From Parvularcula lutaonensis (GTDB lineage Bacteria > Pseudomonadota > Alphaproteobacteria > Caulobacterales > Parvularculaceae), in the NCBI RefSeq assembly GCF_014651915.1, contig NZ_BMXU01000001.1:496001-560000 (forward strand): 64,000 bases of DNA, in the 5' to 3' direction. The position numbers and the translations under genes were made by a program. This document shows, one piece after another, positions 8,480-16,915 of the stretch; positions within the stretch are counted from its first letter, which is position 1; the number at the start of each line of letters is the position of its first letter. A model generated the notes under the pieces. That model was not told where the DNA came from, searched no databases, and was given only the letters and a program-made list of their open reading frames with translations.

Positions 8480-9775
8480 ATGACCACTGCAGAACCCCTT
8501 GCAGCCCAGCCATTCTCCTTTGAACGCGGCCTCGCGGAAACCGATCCCGAGCTCCAGGCGATGATCGACCGGGAACTGGACCGGCAACAAAGGCAGATCG
8601 AGCTGATCGCTTCAGAGAACATTGTCAGCCAGGCCGTGCTCGATGCACAGGGCTCGGTCCTGACCAACAAGTATGCGGAAGGTTATCCGGGCCGCCGCTA
8701 TTACGGCGGCTGTGAGTTCGTCGATCAGGTCGAACAGCTCGCCATCGACCGGGCCAAGCGCCTCTTCGGCTGCGAAGAGGCGATCGTGCAGCCGCACTCC
8801 GGCAGCCAGGCCAACCAGGCCGTCTTCATGGCGCTGCTGAAACCCGGCGACAAGATCATGGGCCTCGACCTCGCGGCCGGTGGGCACCTGACCCACGGCG
8901 CCAAGGTCAACCAGTCAGGCAAATGGTTCGAAGCCGTCCATTACGGTGTCCGCGAGGATGACCACCGCATCGACATGGATGAGGTCCGCAAAAAGGCGCT
9001 CGAAGAAAAGCCGCAGCTCATCATCGCAGGTGGCTCCGCCTACAGCCGGATTATCGATTTCGCGGCCTTCCGTCAGATCGCTGATGAAGTGGGTGCGTAT
9101 TTCCTTGTCGATATGGCGCACTTCTCTGGCCTCGTCGCAGGCGGTCACTATCCGTCCCCGGTCCCGCATGCCCATGCCGTGACCTCCACGACGCACAAGA
9201 CGCTCCGCGGTCCCCGTGGCGGCATCATCCTCACCAACCACAAGGACCTGGCCAAGAAGTTCCGCTCGGCGCTCTTCCCTGGCCTGCAGGGTGGTCCGCT
9301 GATGCACGTGATCGCAGGCAAGGCGGCGGCCTTCGGTGAGGCCCTGACGCCTGAATACAAGATCTACACGAAGCAGGTGATCGAGAACGCCAAGGCGCTC
9401 TCGGCTGTCCTCGTGGAGGCGGGCTACGCGGTCGTCTCGGGGGGCACGGACAGCCACGTGATCCTGGTCGACCTGCGACCGAAGGGTGTGAAGGGCAACG
9501 AGGCCGAAGAAGCGCTCGAACGCGCAGGCATGACCTGCAACAAGAACGGCGTGCCGAATGACCCCGAGAAACCCACGGTGACGTCGGGTATCCGCCTTGG
9601 GACCCCCGCGGGCACGTCACGCGGGTTCGGCGTTGCGGAATTCCAAGAGACCGGACGCCTGATCGCAAGGGTGCTCGATGGGCTGGCCGAGGGCGGTGAT
9701 ACCACCGAGCTCGAGAACGCCGTGCGTGTCGAGGTCGAGGCTTTGACGGCGCGCTTCCCGATCTACGGGGGCTGA
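8480..9775 (+). CDS. glyA: Serine hydroxymethyltransferase
   Basis: A cytoplasmic PLP enzyme converting serine and tetrahydrofolate to glycine and 5,10-methylene-THF, the main source of one-carbon units for purine (PurN, same window) and thymidylate synthesis. The Schiff-base lysine is K240 in [26 protein letters not shown] (39-50) and [14 protein letters not shown] (64-77) are signatures. ATG 8480 gives 431 residues, the family norm; ATG 8453 (AGGGA five bases upstream) would add nine residues and cannot be excluded. nrdR usually follows directly in alphaproteobacteria; here a DUF4440 gene sits between. Confidence 0.95.
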   Translation: MTTAEPLAAQPFSFERGLAETDPELQAMIDRELDRQQRQIELIASENIVSQAVLDAQGSVLTNKYAEGYPGRRYYGGCEFVDQVEQLAIDRAKRLFGCEEAIVQPHSGSQANQAVFMALLKPGDKIMGLDLAAGGHLTHGAKVNQSGKWFEAVHYGVREDDHRIDMDEVRKKALEEKPQLIIAGGSAYSRIIDFAAFRQIADEVGAYFLVDMAHFSGLVAGGHYPSPVPHAHAVTSTTHKTLRGPRGGIILTNHKDLAKKFRSALFPGLQGGPLMHVIAGKAAAFGEALTPEYKIYTKQVIENAKALSAVLVEAGYAVVSGGTDSHVILVDLRPKGVKGNEAEEALERAGMTCNKNGVPNDPEKPTVTSGIRLGTPAGTSRGFGVAEFQETGRLIARVLDGLAEGGDTTELENAVRVEVEALTARFPIYGG

Positions 9776-9813
9776 GCCTTTCTCCTGCGAAGAGCTGCGG
9801 CTAGGGTCCTGCG

Positions 9814-10236
9814 ATGCGCTTGATCCTGACCGCCGCCATCGTCCTTCTCTCCTTCGCACATGCGGAGGAGCCCGAGGAAGCCATCCGCTCGGTCCTTTCG
9901 GCCCAGGCCGAAGCCTGGAACCGGGGCGACATTCCGGCTTTCATGGACGGGTATCTGAAGACCGACGCCTTGCGGTTCGCCTCAGGCAATTCCGTCCAAC
10001 GCGGCTATGACGAGACACTGGGGCGATACCTGCGCAATTACGGCACGCCGGAGAAGATGGGGACGCTCAGCTTCAAGGACCTCGATGTCGATGTCCTGAG
10101 CGATGACGCTGCCGTGGTGTTCGGGCGGTTCCACCTTGAACGACCGGAAGAGGGCGATGCGACCGGGCTGTTCACGCTGATTTTCCGCAAGATCGATGGG
10201 TCGTGGGTCATCGTCCACGATCACACGTCGAGCTGA
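9814..10236 (+). CDS. Exported DUF4440/SnoaL-like protein
   Basis: 140 residues with a cleavable signal peptide (about 1-17, ending SFAHA) and one NTF2-like cone domain. The typical pattern is visible: AIRSVLSAQAEAWNRGD near 23-39, then a central FASG and a C-terminal TLIFRKIDGSWVIVHDHTS. Such domains bind small ligands or have weak isomerase activity; no specific function can be given. It lies between glyA and nrdR, where many alphaproteobacteria have no gene. Confidence 0.75.
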   Translation: MRLILTAAIVLLSFAHAEEPEEAIRSVLSAQAEAWNRGDIPAFMDGYLKTDALRFASGNSVQRGYDETLGRYLRNYGTPEKMGTLSFKDLDVDVLSDDAAVVFGRFHLERPEEGDATGLFTLIFRKIDGSWVIVHDHTSS

Positions 10237-10306
10237 GACCTGAATGACAGAACGCTAGGCCGGAGGCGGCTTCCCAACGCCTCTGGAAAAGTCTATCTCC
10301 CGCGCG

Positions 10307-10756
10307 ATGCGCTGCCCTTTCTGCAATGGTGAAGACACCCAGGTGAAGGACTCCCGGCCTGCCGATGACGGCGCCGCGATCCGTCGCCGACGGCTGTGCA
10401 ACACCTGCGAGGCGCGGTTCACGACCTTCGAACGGGTGCAGCTGCGGGAGCTTGTCGTGCTGAAGTCGTCGGGGCGCAAGGTGCCCTTCGACCGCGAGAA
10501 GCTGCAGCGTTCGATCCAGATCGCGACTCGCAAGCGCGATATCGACCAGGATACGATTGATCGGACAGTCAGCCAGATCGTCCGTACGCTGGAGCAATCC
10601 GGCGAGACCGAAATCTCCTCGAGCACCATCGGCTCCCACGTCATGGCCGCGCTCAAGGATATCGATGACGTCGCCTTCGTCCGCTACGCGAGTGTCTACA
10701 AGAACTTCCGCGAGGCCAAGGACTTCGAAGGCTTCCTCCGTGAGATGAACAAGTGA
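10307..10756 (+). CDS. nrdR: Transcriptional repressor NrdR
   Basis: The ATP/dATP-sensing repressor of ribonucleotide reductase genes. The zinc ribbon C3-x2-C6 and C31-x2-C34 precedes an ATP-cone domain (about 48-139) beginning [18 protein letters not shown]. Length 149 is standard. Its TGA overlaps the nusB GTG by three bases. With dgt in this window it links to control of dNTP supply. I see no clear NrdR box nearby. Confidence 0.95.
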   Translation: MRCPFCNGEDTQVKDSRPADDGAAIRRRRLCNTCEARFTTFERVQLRELVVLKSSGRKVPFDREKLQRSIQIATRKRDIDQDTIDRTVSQIVRTLEQSGETEISSSTIGSHVMAALKDIDDVAFVRYASVYKNFREAKDFEGFLREMNK

Positions 10757-11241
10757 ACGAGAAAACCAAAGACTACGCCAAATCCCGCCGTGAGGCGCGG
10801 ACGCTGGCGCGGCTCGGTGCCGTGCAGGCGCTTTATCAGATGGAGCATTCGGGGCAGGGCGTGGACGCGACCGTGCGCGAGTTCCTGAACCACCGCCTCG
10901 GAAGTGAGCTCGACGGCGTGGCAATCCGCGAGGCTGACGACGAGTTTTTCGTCGACCTGACCCGCGGTGTGGTCGAGGCGCAGCGCCCGATTGACCGCCT
11001 GATCGACCGGAACCTGCGCGAAGGCTGGAGCCTGAAGCGGATCGACAGCACTGCGCGTGCCATCCTGCGCTGCGGCGCCTTCGAGATGATCCGTAGACCC
11101 GATGTACCGGCCAAGGTGGTGATCGACGAGTATGTCGAGATCGCCAACGACTTCTTCGGCGAGGGCGAGCAGGAGCCGAAATTCATCAACGGCCTGCTCG
11201 AAGCCTGTGGCCGCGAGGCGCGCGCGGAAGAGTTCGCGTAG
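10753..11241 (+). CDS. nusB: Transcription antitermination factor NusB
   Basis: An RNA-binding all-helical protein that, with NusE/S10, assembles antitermination complexes on rRNA operons. [19 protein letters not shown] (about 15-33) and the C-terminal [30 protein letters not shown] are signatures. It starts with GTG overlapping the nrdR stop. In many relatives the riboflavin genes lie between nrdR and nusB; here the two genes touch. thiL follows after five bases. Confidence 0.94.
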   Translation: MNEKTKDYAKSRREARTLARLGAVQALYQMEHSGQGVDATVREFLNHRLGSELDGVAIREADDEFFVDLTRGVVEAQRPIDRLIDRNLREGWSLKRIDSTARAILRCGAFEMIRRPDVPAKVVIDEYVEIANDFFGEGEQEPKFINGLLEACGREARAEEFA

Positions 11242-11246
11242 GGCCC

Positions 11247-12158
11247 GTGGGCGAGTTCGAGCGCATCGCCCGCTTTCTCGCGCCACTGGCGGGGGAGGGG
11301 GCGGAGGGCCTCAAGGACGACGCCGCCTATTCCTATGACCGTGTGCTGACGAAGGACGTCCTTGTCGAGGGTGTCCATTTCCTTTCCTCCGACCCGGTCG
11401 ATCTCGTTGCGCGCAAGGCGCTGCGGGTGAACCAGTCCGACGTGATCGCCAAGGGCGCGACGCCTGAAGCCTACCTGCTGGGGCTTGTCTGGCCAAAGAG
11501 CCGTACCGAGAGCGCTTTTGCCGATTTCTGCGCCGGGCTCGAGCTCGAGCAGCGGGAGACGGGCCTGAAGCTCTTGGGTGGTGACACCACGGCAGGGGAT
11601 CGGCTGCTTGTCAGTGTCACGATGTTCGGAATGCCTGTCTCGGACCGCAGGATCCTGCGCAGTGGCGGACAGGCAGGTGACCTTGTCTATGTGTCGGGGA
11701 CCATTGGCGACGGTTTGCTGGGGCTTGAAGCGGCGAAGCTGTCTCCGCCAGCCGACGATGCCGCGGCGATGCCTTACCGCGTGCCGCGAGTGCCGTTTGG
11801 CGTCGAGCGCCTGATCGCCGACCATGCCACGGCGTCGCTTGATGTCTCGGACGGGCTGGTGGCGGATGCCGGACACCTCGCTGAAGAGAGCGGTGTGCAG
11901 ATCATCATCGACGCAAGCCAGGTGCCTTTGTCCGATGCCGGACGGAAAGCAAGGGCACAGGGCAGGCTGGCCGAGCTCCTCACAGCTGGCGACGACTACC
12001 AGAGCCTGATCCTCGCGCCTGCCGATGCTGCGAAGGCGCTGCGCGGCAGCTTCACGGCGATTGGCAGGGCGGTGGAAGGCGAAGGGGTAATCGTGCTTGG
12101 TGCCAACGGGGAGCCGATGGAGCTGAAGCGCTCCGGGTGGGACCATTTCGGTCGTTGA
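11247..12158 (+). CDS. thiL: Thiamine-monophosphate kinase
   Basis: Phosphorylates thiamine monophosphate to thiamine pyrophosphate with ATP, the last step of the cofactor pathway. The N-terminal GEFERIARFLAPLA and DDAAYSYD (metal-binding acidic residues), VNQSDVIAKGATP, the GGDTTAGDRL loop and the later ASLDVSDGLVADAGHLA are typical of the PurM/ThiL fold. GTG start five bases after nusB. The family's usual QSD and GDDYQ motifs are present. PurM in this window belongs to the same superfamily. Confidence 0.93.
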   Translation: MGEFERIARFLAPLAGEGAEGLKDDAAYSYDRVLTKDVLVEGVHFLSSDPVDLVARKALRVNQSDVIAKGATPEAYLLGLVWPKSRTESAFADFCAGLELEQRETGLKLLGGDTTAGDRLLVSVTMFGMPVSDRRILRSGGQAGDLVYVSGTIGDGLLGLEAAKLSPPADDAAAMPYRVPRVPFGVERLIADHATASLDVSDGLVADAGHLAEESGVQIIIDASQVPLSDAGRKARAQGRLAELLTAGDDYQSLILAPADAAKALRGSFTAIGRAVEGEGVIVLGANGEPMELKRSGWDHFGR

Positions 12159-12245
12159 ACACTGAAATGACAGGGAGGACACATTGCTGTCCTGCCCCTT
12201 GCGCAGGCGAGGCCTCTCGCCATATGCTGATAAACGATAAAACGA

Positions 12246-12260
12246 CCGGTCTCAGACCGG
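12246..12260 (+). terminator. Palindromic hairpin after thiL
   Basis: CCGGTCT (12246-12252) and AGACCGG (12254-12260) form a near-perfect palindrome 88 bases after the thiL stop, followed by CACCATTGTTTGG. The T-run is weak; it could instead be an operator for the UrcA-like gene starting at 12384. Confidence 0.3.
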
Positions 12261-12383
12261 CACCATTGTTTGGGGTGAGTTTCTCGCGCGATGCGGGGTT
12301 CGCCCGGCAATGACGGACGAATTCCCTATCGCTTGGCTCAAGCTCGACCTCTGCCCGGAGGTCCCGATACAGGGAAATCAACC

Positions 12384-12704
12384 GTGCAAAAACCAATCCT
12401 TCCCGCCATTGCTTCCGCCGCCTTCATGGTCGCCAGCGCCTCGGCCCAGGACGTCGCCGTGACGGTGGACACCTGGATGCTCGAACACAACAAAGGTGCC
12501 GAGCAGGTCTACAAGAATTTCGAGCGGGCGGTGGACCGGGTCTGCCGCAAGACCACGGGCCGTCTTCACTGGGTCGATCGTGAGTGTACGGCGGACCTGA
12601 TGGACCAACTGGTCGTCGACATCAACCACCCCCGGATCGACCGTCTGCATACGGGGGCTGCCGTCCGTTATGCCGAAAGGGATGGCAACGCGGATAACCG
12701 ATAG
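12384..12704 (+). CDS. UrcA-family exported small protein
   Basis: 106 residues with a signal peptide (1-22, ending ASASA) and a compact mature domain. The C-terminal half resembles the UrcA family of short secreted proteins common in Caulobacterales and Sphingomonadales: VDRVCRKTTG followed by VDRECTADLMDQLVVDI, with two cysteines 19 residues apart that could form a disulfide. No molecular function is known for the family. The start is taken as GTG 12384 because AGGGAAA lies upstream and the signal peptide begins there; the frame is open further out without sense. Confidence 0.68.
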   Translation: MQKPILPAIASAAFMVASASAQDVAVTVDTWMLEHNKGAEQVYKNFERAVDRVCRKTTGRLHWVDRECTADLMDQLVVDINHPRIDRLHTGAAVRYAERDGNADNR

Positions 12705-12765
12705 CCCTCCTGTCGGTCAGGTAATAGGGTGACGCCGCGCTCCTCCTGCGCTATGCGGGAGCCGC

Positions 12766-12839
12766 GTCCCCTTAGCTCATCAGGATAGAGCGACAGATTC
12801 CTAATCTGTAGGTAGCAGGTTCGAGTCCTGCAGGGGACA
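12766..12839 (+). tRNA. tRNA-Arg (anticodon CCT)
   Basis: A full cloverleaf: acceptor GTCCCCT/AGGGGAC with discriminator A, D-arm with TTAGCTCATCAGGATAGAG, anticodon stem ACAGA/TCTGT enclosing TTCCTAA (anticodon 12800-12802, CCT) and T-arm GCAGG-TTCGAGT-CCTGC. It reads AGG codons. CCA is not encoded. A small membrane ORF and ppc follow on the same strand. Confidence 0.95.
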
Positions 12840-12867
12840 CGTTTTCCTTCTGTCCTATCGCTTGGTT

Positions 12868-12901
12868 GTTGGAGGCGGTTCTTGTGTCCCACGCCTCCAA
12901 C
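12868..12901 (+). promoter_or_regulatory. RNA hairpin enclosing the ribosome binding site and start of the small ORF before ppc
   Basis: A perfect 10-bp inverted repeat: GTTGGAGGCG (12868-12877) with CGCCTCCAAC (12892-12901) and a 14-base loop. The GGAGG ribosome binding site (12871-12875) is in the 5' arm and the GTG start (12884) in the loop. In RNA this would mask initiation. The 3' arm lies in early codons of the ORF. Confidence 0.5.
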
Positions 12902-13009
12902 GGCGCGGCCGTTGACCTCACGCTATCGTTAGCAGTCTTCGCTCTTTGCTTCTTCATGCTGCACCTGCTGAAAGGCGGAGACGATTCTATCGGAGAGGCC
13001 CATGACTGA
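12884..13009 (+). CDS. Small single-pass membrane protein, 41 residues, overlapping ppc
   Basis: A short frame beginning GTG with GGAGG eight bases upstream, the best ribosome binding site in this interval. The product has a polar N-terminus, one hydrophobic helix at about 13-30 (LTLSLAVFALCFFMLHLL) and an acidic tail. Its TGA lies seven bases inside ppc, so the frames overlap by eight bases and translation may be coupled. I recognise no family. The hydrophobic segment and ribosome site support a real gene; the alternative is a non-coding leader. Initiation may be controlled by the hairpin around its start. Confidence 0.5.
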   Translation: MSHASNGAAVDLTLSLAVFALCFFMLHLLKGGDDSIGEAHD

Positions 13010-15752
13010 CCGCGCCCATGCCAAGCTGTCCGAGCTGAAGAAGCGGCTGCAAGAGCTTCGCGGACGGCTGGAAGACGACCCGTTGGCCAACCCGGTTCGT
13101 CGGCTAGGCCACGACCTTTCCCGCGCCATCGAGGCGGGCGAGCTGAGCCTCGACGATACCGAGAGGATGATCGAAGCGCTGGCCGAGGAAGCTGCCGCCG
13201 CCCGCGCCGAGAAAGGCAGGGCCTATCTCGCCGCAGGAGGGAAGCTGGTCGACGCAATCAAGCTGCTTGCCGAAGGCGCCGACGATCTGGAGACCCTGCG
13301 CGAGAGGACTGAAAAGCCGCTGGAGACCATTGTCTTCACCGGCCACCCCACCTTCGCGATGACCGAGAAAGGCGGCGCAGCGCTCCGCGGCCTTGCGCCC
13401 TTGGTCGAGGCCACGAAAATTCGGAAGCGGATCACCCTCGAGGACGAACACCGTGAGGCTCTCCGCGCGCTGGCCTCAGCCGCCGACGCGACGAGCAGGG
13501 CTTCCGAAGAAATTCTGAAGATCGCTCGGGAGCGCTTCGGTGACGGGTTCCGTTCGCTGCTTCCCATTCCGGTGAGTCTCGCGACCTGGGTCGGCTATGA
13601 CCTTGATGGCAGGCAGGATATCGGTTGGACACGGATCTTCCGTCACCGCTTGCTCGAGAAGACCGAGGCGCTGGCTGACTATGTCCGCCGTCTTGAAGAC
13701 TTGCCTGGCTGCGGTGACATCGCCGCGCGCCTGAACCGAGCCCATGACCGTGCCCGGCTCGAGGCTGACGGCTTCGCCAGCGACGATATTGTCGGATCAC
13801 CCGAGGCCGTCGCCGAAGCGGCCAACCGGCTGACTGCGGACGGACCGGACAGGCTGGTTTCGCTGGCGCCGGTGATCGAAGAGCTTCGGGACATCGCCAG
13901 GACGGTAGAAGCTGATGACGCGATACGGATCCTCGGCGTCGCTTCGCTGATGAAGGCGAGGGGTCTTGGCGTCGGCGAGATCCATTTCCGGCTCAACGCC
14001 TCGCAGATCAGGAACGCGACGCGCTCCCTGATCCCGATTGCTCGGGATGCGGACCTTTTTGGCCATACGGTGTTGCACGCGGTGAATGAGGCTGCCGCCA
14101 ATGTGAAGCCGGTGCGCGTGAACTTCGCCAGCCTCGCGCAGGAGACCTCTTCGGCGCGCAGGATCGCCATCACCGCGGCGCAGATTATCAAGCACATCGA
14201 TGCAGACACGCCGATCCGCCTGCTGATCGCGGAATGCGAAAACCCGGTGACGGTGCTGACGGCGATCTACATGGCGCGGCGCTATGGGACTGAGAACCAT
14301 CTCGATATATGCCCGCTTTTTGAAACCGCCAAGAGCTTTGACCGCTCGCGCAGGATCCTGAACGTGCTGCTGGCGCAGCCGGCATTCCGCGAACAGGCGG
14401 AGCTGCGTGGCCGGATCGCCATCGAAGCCGGATTCTCCGATGCCGGACGGTTCATGGGACAGGTCCCGGCGACGCTGGCGATCGAGCGGCTCCAGGTGCA
14501 GCTTGCCCGCGAGATGCGGTCGCAGGGGCTCGATCATCTCGACGCGGTGATCTTCAACACCCATGGCGAAAGCATGGGCCGGGGCGGCCATCCGGCCTCG
14601 ATCCTCGATCGCAGCCGATACGTGCTGTCGCCCTTCGCACGGGACACCTTCGGCAAGGCGGGGATCCGGCTTTGCCATGAGATCAGCTTCCAGGGCGGTG
14701 ACGGCTACAGCTGGTTTGCCTCGCCTGAGGCTGCCGAGGCCATTGTTGCGGGCCTCATCAAGGCGGAAAGCTGTATCGGTGATCCGTCAACTGATCCTTT
14801 CTACAAGAACACCGAAGCGAGCCTCGATTTCTACAACTCGATCCGCCAGCAGCAGATCGACCTTTTCCATCAGGAATCGATGACGCAGGTCGCGATGGGG
14901 CCGGGGCTGGCGCTCCTTCCGCCCGCTGGGTCGCGGAAGACCAAGCGACAGTTCGAACGTCCGGGCGAGGAGGAGCTGAGCCTCCGCCGCATCCGTGCCA
15001 TCTCGCACAATGGCAGCCTGCAGCAGATCGGCTATGTCGCGAACATTCACGCGGGCGTGGGCGAGGCGATCGGGACCGAGCCCGAGGCGTATACGGAGCT
15101 CGCGAGAAACTCGGACCGCTTCCAGAGGCTGATGCGCCTTGTCGAGCGGGCGGCAGAGCTGTCCGACATGAAGACGCTGATCGCCTATATGAAACTCTAT
15201 GACGGCAGCTTCTGGGCGACGCGGCCGATCTCGGGCAGGGAACCGGAGCTCGAGAAAGCCTGCGCCGATCTTGCGACGCATCTCGTCGGCGACAAGCGCT
15301 ATTTTGCTGCGCTGGAGCTTGCGGCCCGGCTGCGGCCCGGCGCGATCAAGCTGAAGCGCGGACTGAAGAGCATGGGCTTCGACAAGCTCGGTCCGGCGCC
15401 TGCCAATCTCGACCTGTTGCACGCGCTACGGCTGGCCCTGATGCAGCACATGTTCCTGCTGGGCGCGCGACTTCCGAGCTTCGTGCGGGCAGGCGGTTTT
15501 TCCCGGCCGGAGGTGATGGACGAGATCCTCGCCCTCGATGTTCCGCGTGCGGTAGAACAGCTGCGTGAGGGCTTTCCGCAGCGCAAGGAGGACATGATCC
15601 AGAAGCTCGTTGACGAGCCTGCCGACGAGACGGATGCGGAAACTGGCTACGATGTCATCGAGCGCGAAACCATCGCGCCGCTGGAGCGCAGCTTCGAGCA
15701 ATGCCGCAGGATCAGCCTCGCGATTGCCCACCATTTCGGGGCCCATGGCTAG
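13002..15752 (+). CDS. ppc: Divergent phosphoenolpyruvate carboxylase
   Basis: Predicted to carboxylate PEP to oxaloacetate, replenishing the TCA cycle. Length 916 fits. Motifs are recognisable but altered: GHPT with H115 replaces the usual TAHPTE, WVGYDLDGRQDIGW (196-209) matches GWxGxDxDGxxxxxW, and NTHGESMGRGGHP (about 519-531) replaces FHGRGGxxGRGGxP, keeping the His and the GRGG arginine but two residues shorter. FQGGDGYSWF (about 563) follows. I infer a separate bacterial PEPC-like branch; activity and allostery cannot be assumed. ATG has GGAGAGG about six bases upstream. The preceding small ORF overlaps its start by eight bases; cobS converges from the right. Confidence 0.8.
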   Translation: MTDRAHAKLSELKKRLQELRGRLEDDPLANPVRRLGHDLSRAIEAGELSLDDTERMIEALAEEAAAARAEKGRAYLAAGGKLVDAIKLLAEGADDLETLRERTEKPLETIVFTGHPTFAMTEKGGAALRGLAPLVEATKIRKRITLEDEHREALRALASAADATSRASEEILKIARERFGDGFRSLLPIPVSLATWVGYDLDGRQDIGWTRIFRHRLLEKTEALADYVRRLEDLPGCGDIAARLNRAHDRARLEADGFASDDIVGSPEAVAEAANRLTADGPDRLVSLAPVIEELRDIARTVEADDAIRILGVASLMKARGLGVGEIHFRLNASQIRNATRSLIPIARDADLFGHTVLHAVNEAAANVKPVRVNFASLAQETSSARRIAITAAQIIKHIDADTPIRLLIAECENPVTVLTAIYMARRYGTENHLDICPLFETAKSFDRSRRILNVLLAQPAFREQAELRGRIAIEAGFSDAGRFMGQVPATLAIERLQVQLAREMRSQGLDHLDAVIFNTHGESMGRGGHPASILDRSRYVLSPFARDTFGKAGIRLCHEISFQGGDGYSWFASPEAAEAIVAGLIKAESCIGDPSTDPFYKNTEASLDFYNSIRQQQIDLFHQESMTQVAMGPGLALLPPAGSRKTKRQFERPGEEELSLRRIRAISHNGSLQQIGYVANIHAGVGEAIGTEPEAYTELARNSDRFQRLMRLVERAAELSDMKTLIAYMKLYDGSFWATRPISGREPELEKACADLATHLVGDKRYFAALELAARLRPGAIKLKRGLKSMGFDKLGPAPANLDLLHALRLALMQHMFLLGARLPSFVRAGGFSRPEVMDEILALDVPRAVEQLREGFPQRKEDMIQKLVDEPADETDAETGYDVIERETIAPLERSFEQCRRISLAIAHHFGAHG

Positions 15753-15759
15753 GCCGCAT

Positions 15760-15783
15760 CACCTCTCCCCCACGGGAGAGGTG
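15760..15783. repeat. Strong intergenic hairpin between convergent ppc and cobS
   Basis: CACCTCTCCC (15760-15769) pairs perfectly with GGGAGAGGTG (15774-15783) around a CCAC loop, in the 51 bases separating the two stop codons. There is no T-run. The CCTCTCCC/GGGAGAGG type occurs as a dispersed intergenic palindrome in many proteobacteria. It may stabilise both 3' ends or act as a bidirectional terminator. Confidence 0.5.
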
Positions 15784-15803
15784 CCGCTGCGCGCGTCATC
15801 CGC

Positions 15804-16793
15804 CTAAGCGATGTCGATAAGGTGGCTCGCTTCGGGGAGGTCTTCGCCGAAGGCGCGTTGGTAGAATTCAGCGACCAGAGGACGCTCCAGCTCGTCGCAT
15901 TTGTTCAGGAACGTCACCCGGAACGCGTAGCCGATGTCGCCGAAGATCTCGGCGTTCTGGGCCCAGGTAATCACAGTCCGTGGGCTCATCACGGTGGAGA
16001 TGTCACCAGCCATGAGGGCGTTGCGGGTCATGTCGGCAACCCGGACCATGGCGTCGAGGGTCTTGCGGCCTTCTTCGGTCTGGTAGCTTTTCAGCTTGCT
16101 CGCGACAATTTCCATTTCTTCCTCGTGCGGAAGATAGTTCAATGTCGTGACGATCGACCAGCGGTCCATCTGACCCTGGTTGATCTGCTGCGTGCCGTGA
16201 TAAAGTCCCGTGGTATCCCCAAGGCCGATCGTGTTGGTCGTTGCGAAGAGGCGGAAGCTCGGATGCGGCTTCAGGACCTTGTTCTGGTCGAGGAGCGTCA
16301 GCTTGCCCTCGGCCTCGAGCACGCGCTGGATCACGAACATCACATCCGGGCGGCCAGCATCGTATTCGTCGAAGACGAGGGCGACGGGGCGTTGGAACGC
16401 CCACGGGAGGATGCCTTCCTTGAACGAGGTGATCTGCTTGCCGTCCTGGATCGTGATCGCGTCCTTGCCGATCATGTCGATGCGGCTGACGTGGCTGTCG
16501 AGGTTGATCCGTACACAGGGCCAGTTGAGGCGCGAGGCGACCTGCTCGATGTGGGTCGACTTGCCCGTGCCGTGATAGCCCTGGACCATCACGCGGCGGT
16601 TGTGGGCGAAGCCCGCGAGGATCGCGAGGGTCGTCTGCGGATCGAAGCGGTAAGAGGGATCGCGCTCGGGCACGTGCTCTCCGCCTTCGGAGAAGGCAGG
16701 GACCTGCATGTTCGACTTGATGCCGAAGGTCTCGGCCACGGACACCGTGGTATCCGGCTGGCGGGAGGGGTCGACGTCCGAACGCTCGCTCAT
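15804..16793 (-). CDS. cobS: Cobaltochelatase subunit CobS (AAA+ ATPase)
   Basis: The AAA+ motor of the aerobic cobaltochelatase CobNST, which inserts Co(II) into hydrogenobyrinic acid a,c-diamide during B12 synthesis. Walker [10 protein letters not shown] (72-80), Walker [10 protein letters not shown] (137-145) and sensor-1 LFATTNTIG are present; length 329 is standard. ATG 16793 is chosen because AAGGAG lies five bases upstream; GTG 16799 directly abuts that motif. Its usual partner cobT is not adjacent: downstream is convergent ppc and upstream an M28 peptidase. A related MoxR-type role is possible, but the sequence is CobS-like throughout. Confidence 0.88.
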   Translation of the reverse strand: MSERSDVDPSRQPDTTVSVAETFGIKSNMQVPAFSEGGEHVPERDPSYRFDPQTTLAILAGFAHNRRVMVQGYHGTGKSTHIEQVASRLNWPCVRINLDSHVSRIDMIGKDAITIQDGKQITSFKEGILPWAFQRPVALVFDEYDAGRPDVMFVIQRVLEAEGKLTLLDQNKVLKPHPSFRLFATTNTIGLGDTTGLYHGTQQINQGQMDRWSIVTTLNYLPHEEEMEIVASKLKSYQTEEGRKTLDAMVRVADMTRNALMAGDISTVMSPRTVITWAQNAEIFGDIGYAFRVTFLNKCDELERPLVAEFYQRAFGEDLPEASHLIDIA

Positions 16794-16833
16794 ACGCACT
16801 CCTTGACTGGGTCTATGGGCCGCCGCGGCGGCT

Positions 16834-16861
16834 CACGGCGGGGAAATTGCTCCCCGCCGTG
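16834..16861 (-). terminator. Strong hairpin between the M28 peptidase gene and cobS
   Basis: A perfect 11-bp stem, CACGGCGGGGA (16834-16844) with TCCCCGCCGTG (16851-16861), loop of six. It lies 55 bases after the peptidase stop and 40 bases before the cobS start, on the same strand. No T-run follows, so it may be a 3'-end stabiliser or weak terminator. Confidence 0.45.
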
Positions 16862-16915
16862 TCTCAGGGCTAGCCCGGAAAGTCTAGGGCGCCTTTGCGC
16901 CGCAGCAATCCTCGC

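Noticed and set aside
11200-11260. TPP riboswitch before thiL
   Set aside because: Only five bases separate nusB and thiL, leaving no room.
12705-12765. GCTCC/GGAGC hairpin just before tRNA-Arg as a terminator
   Set aside because: The stem is short with a mismatched middle and no T-run; probably incidental.
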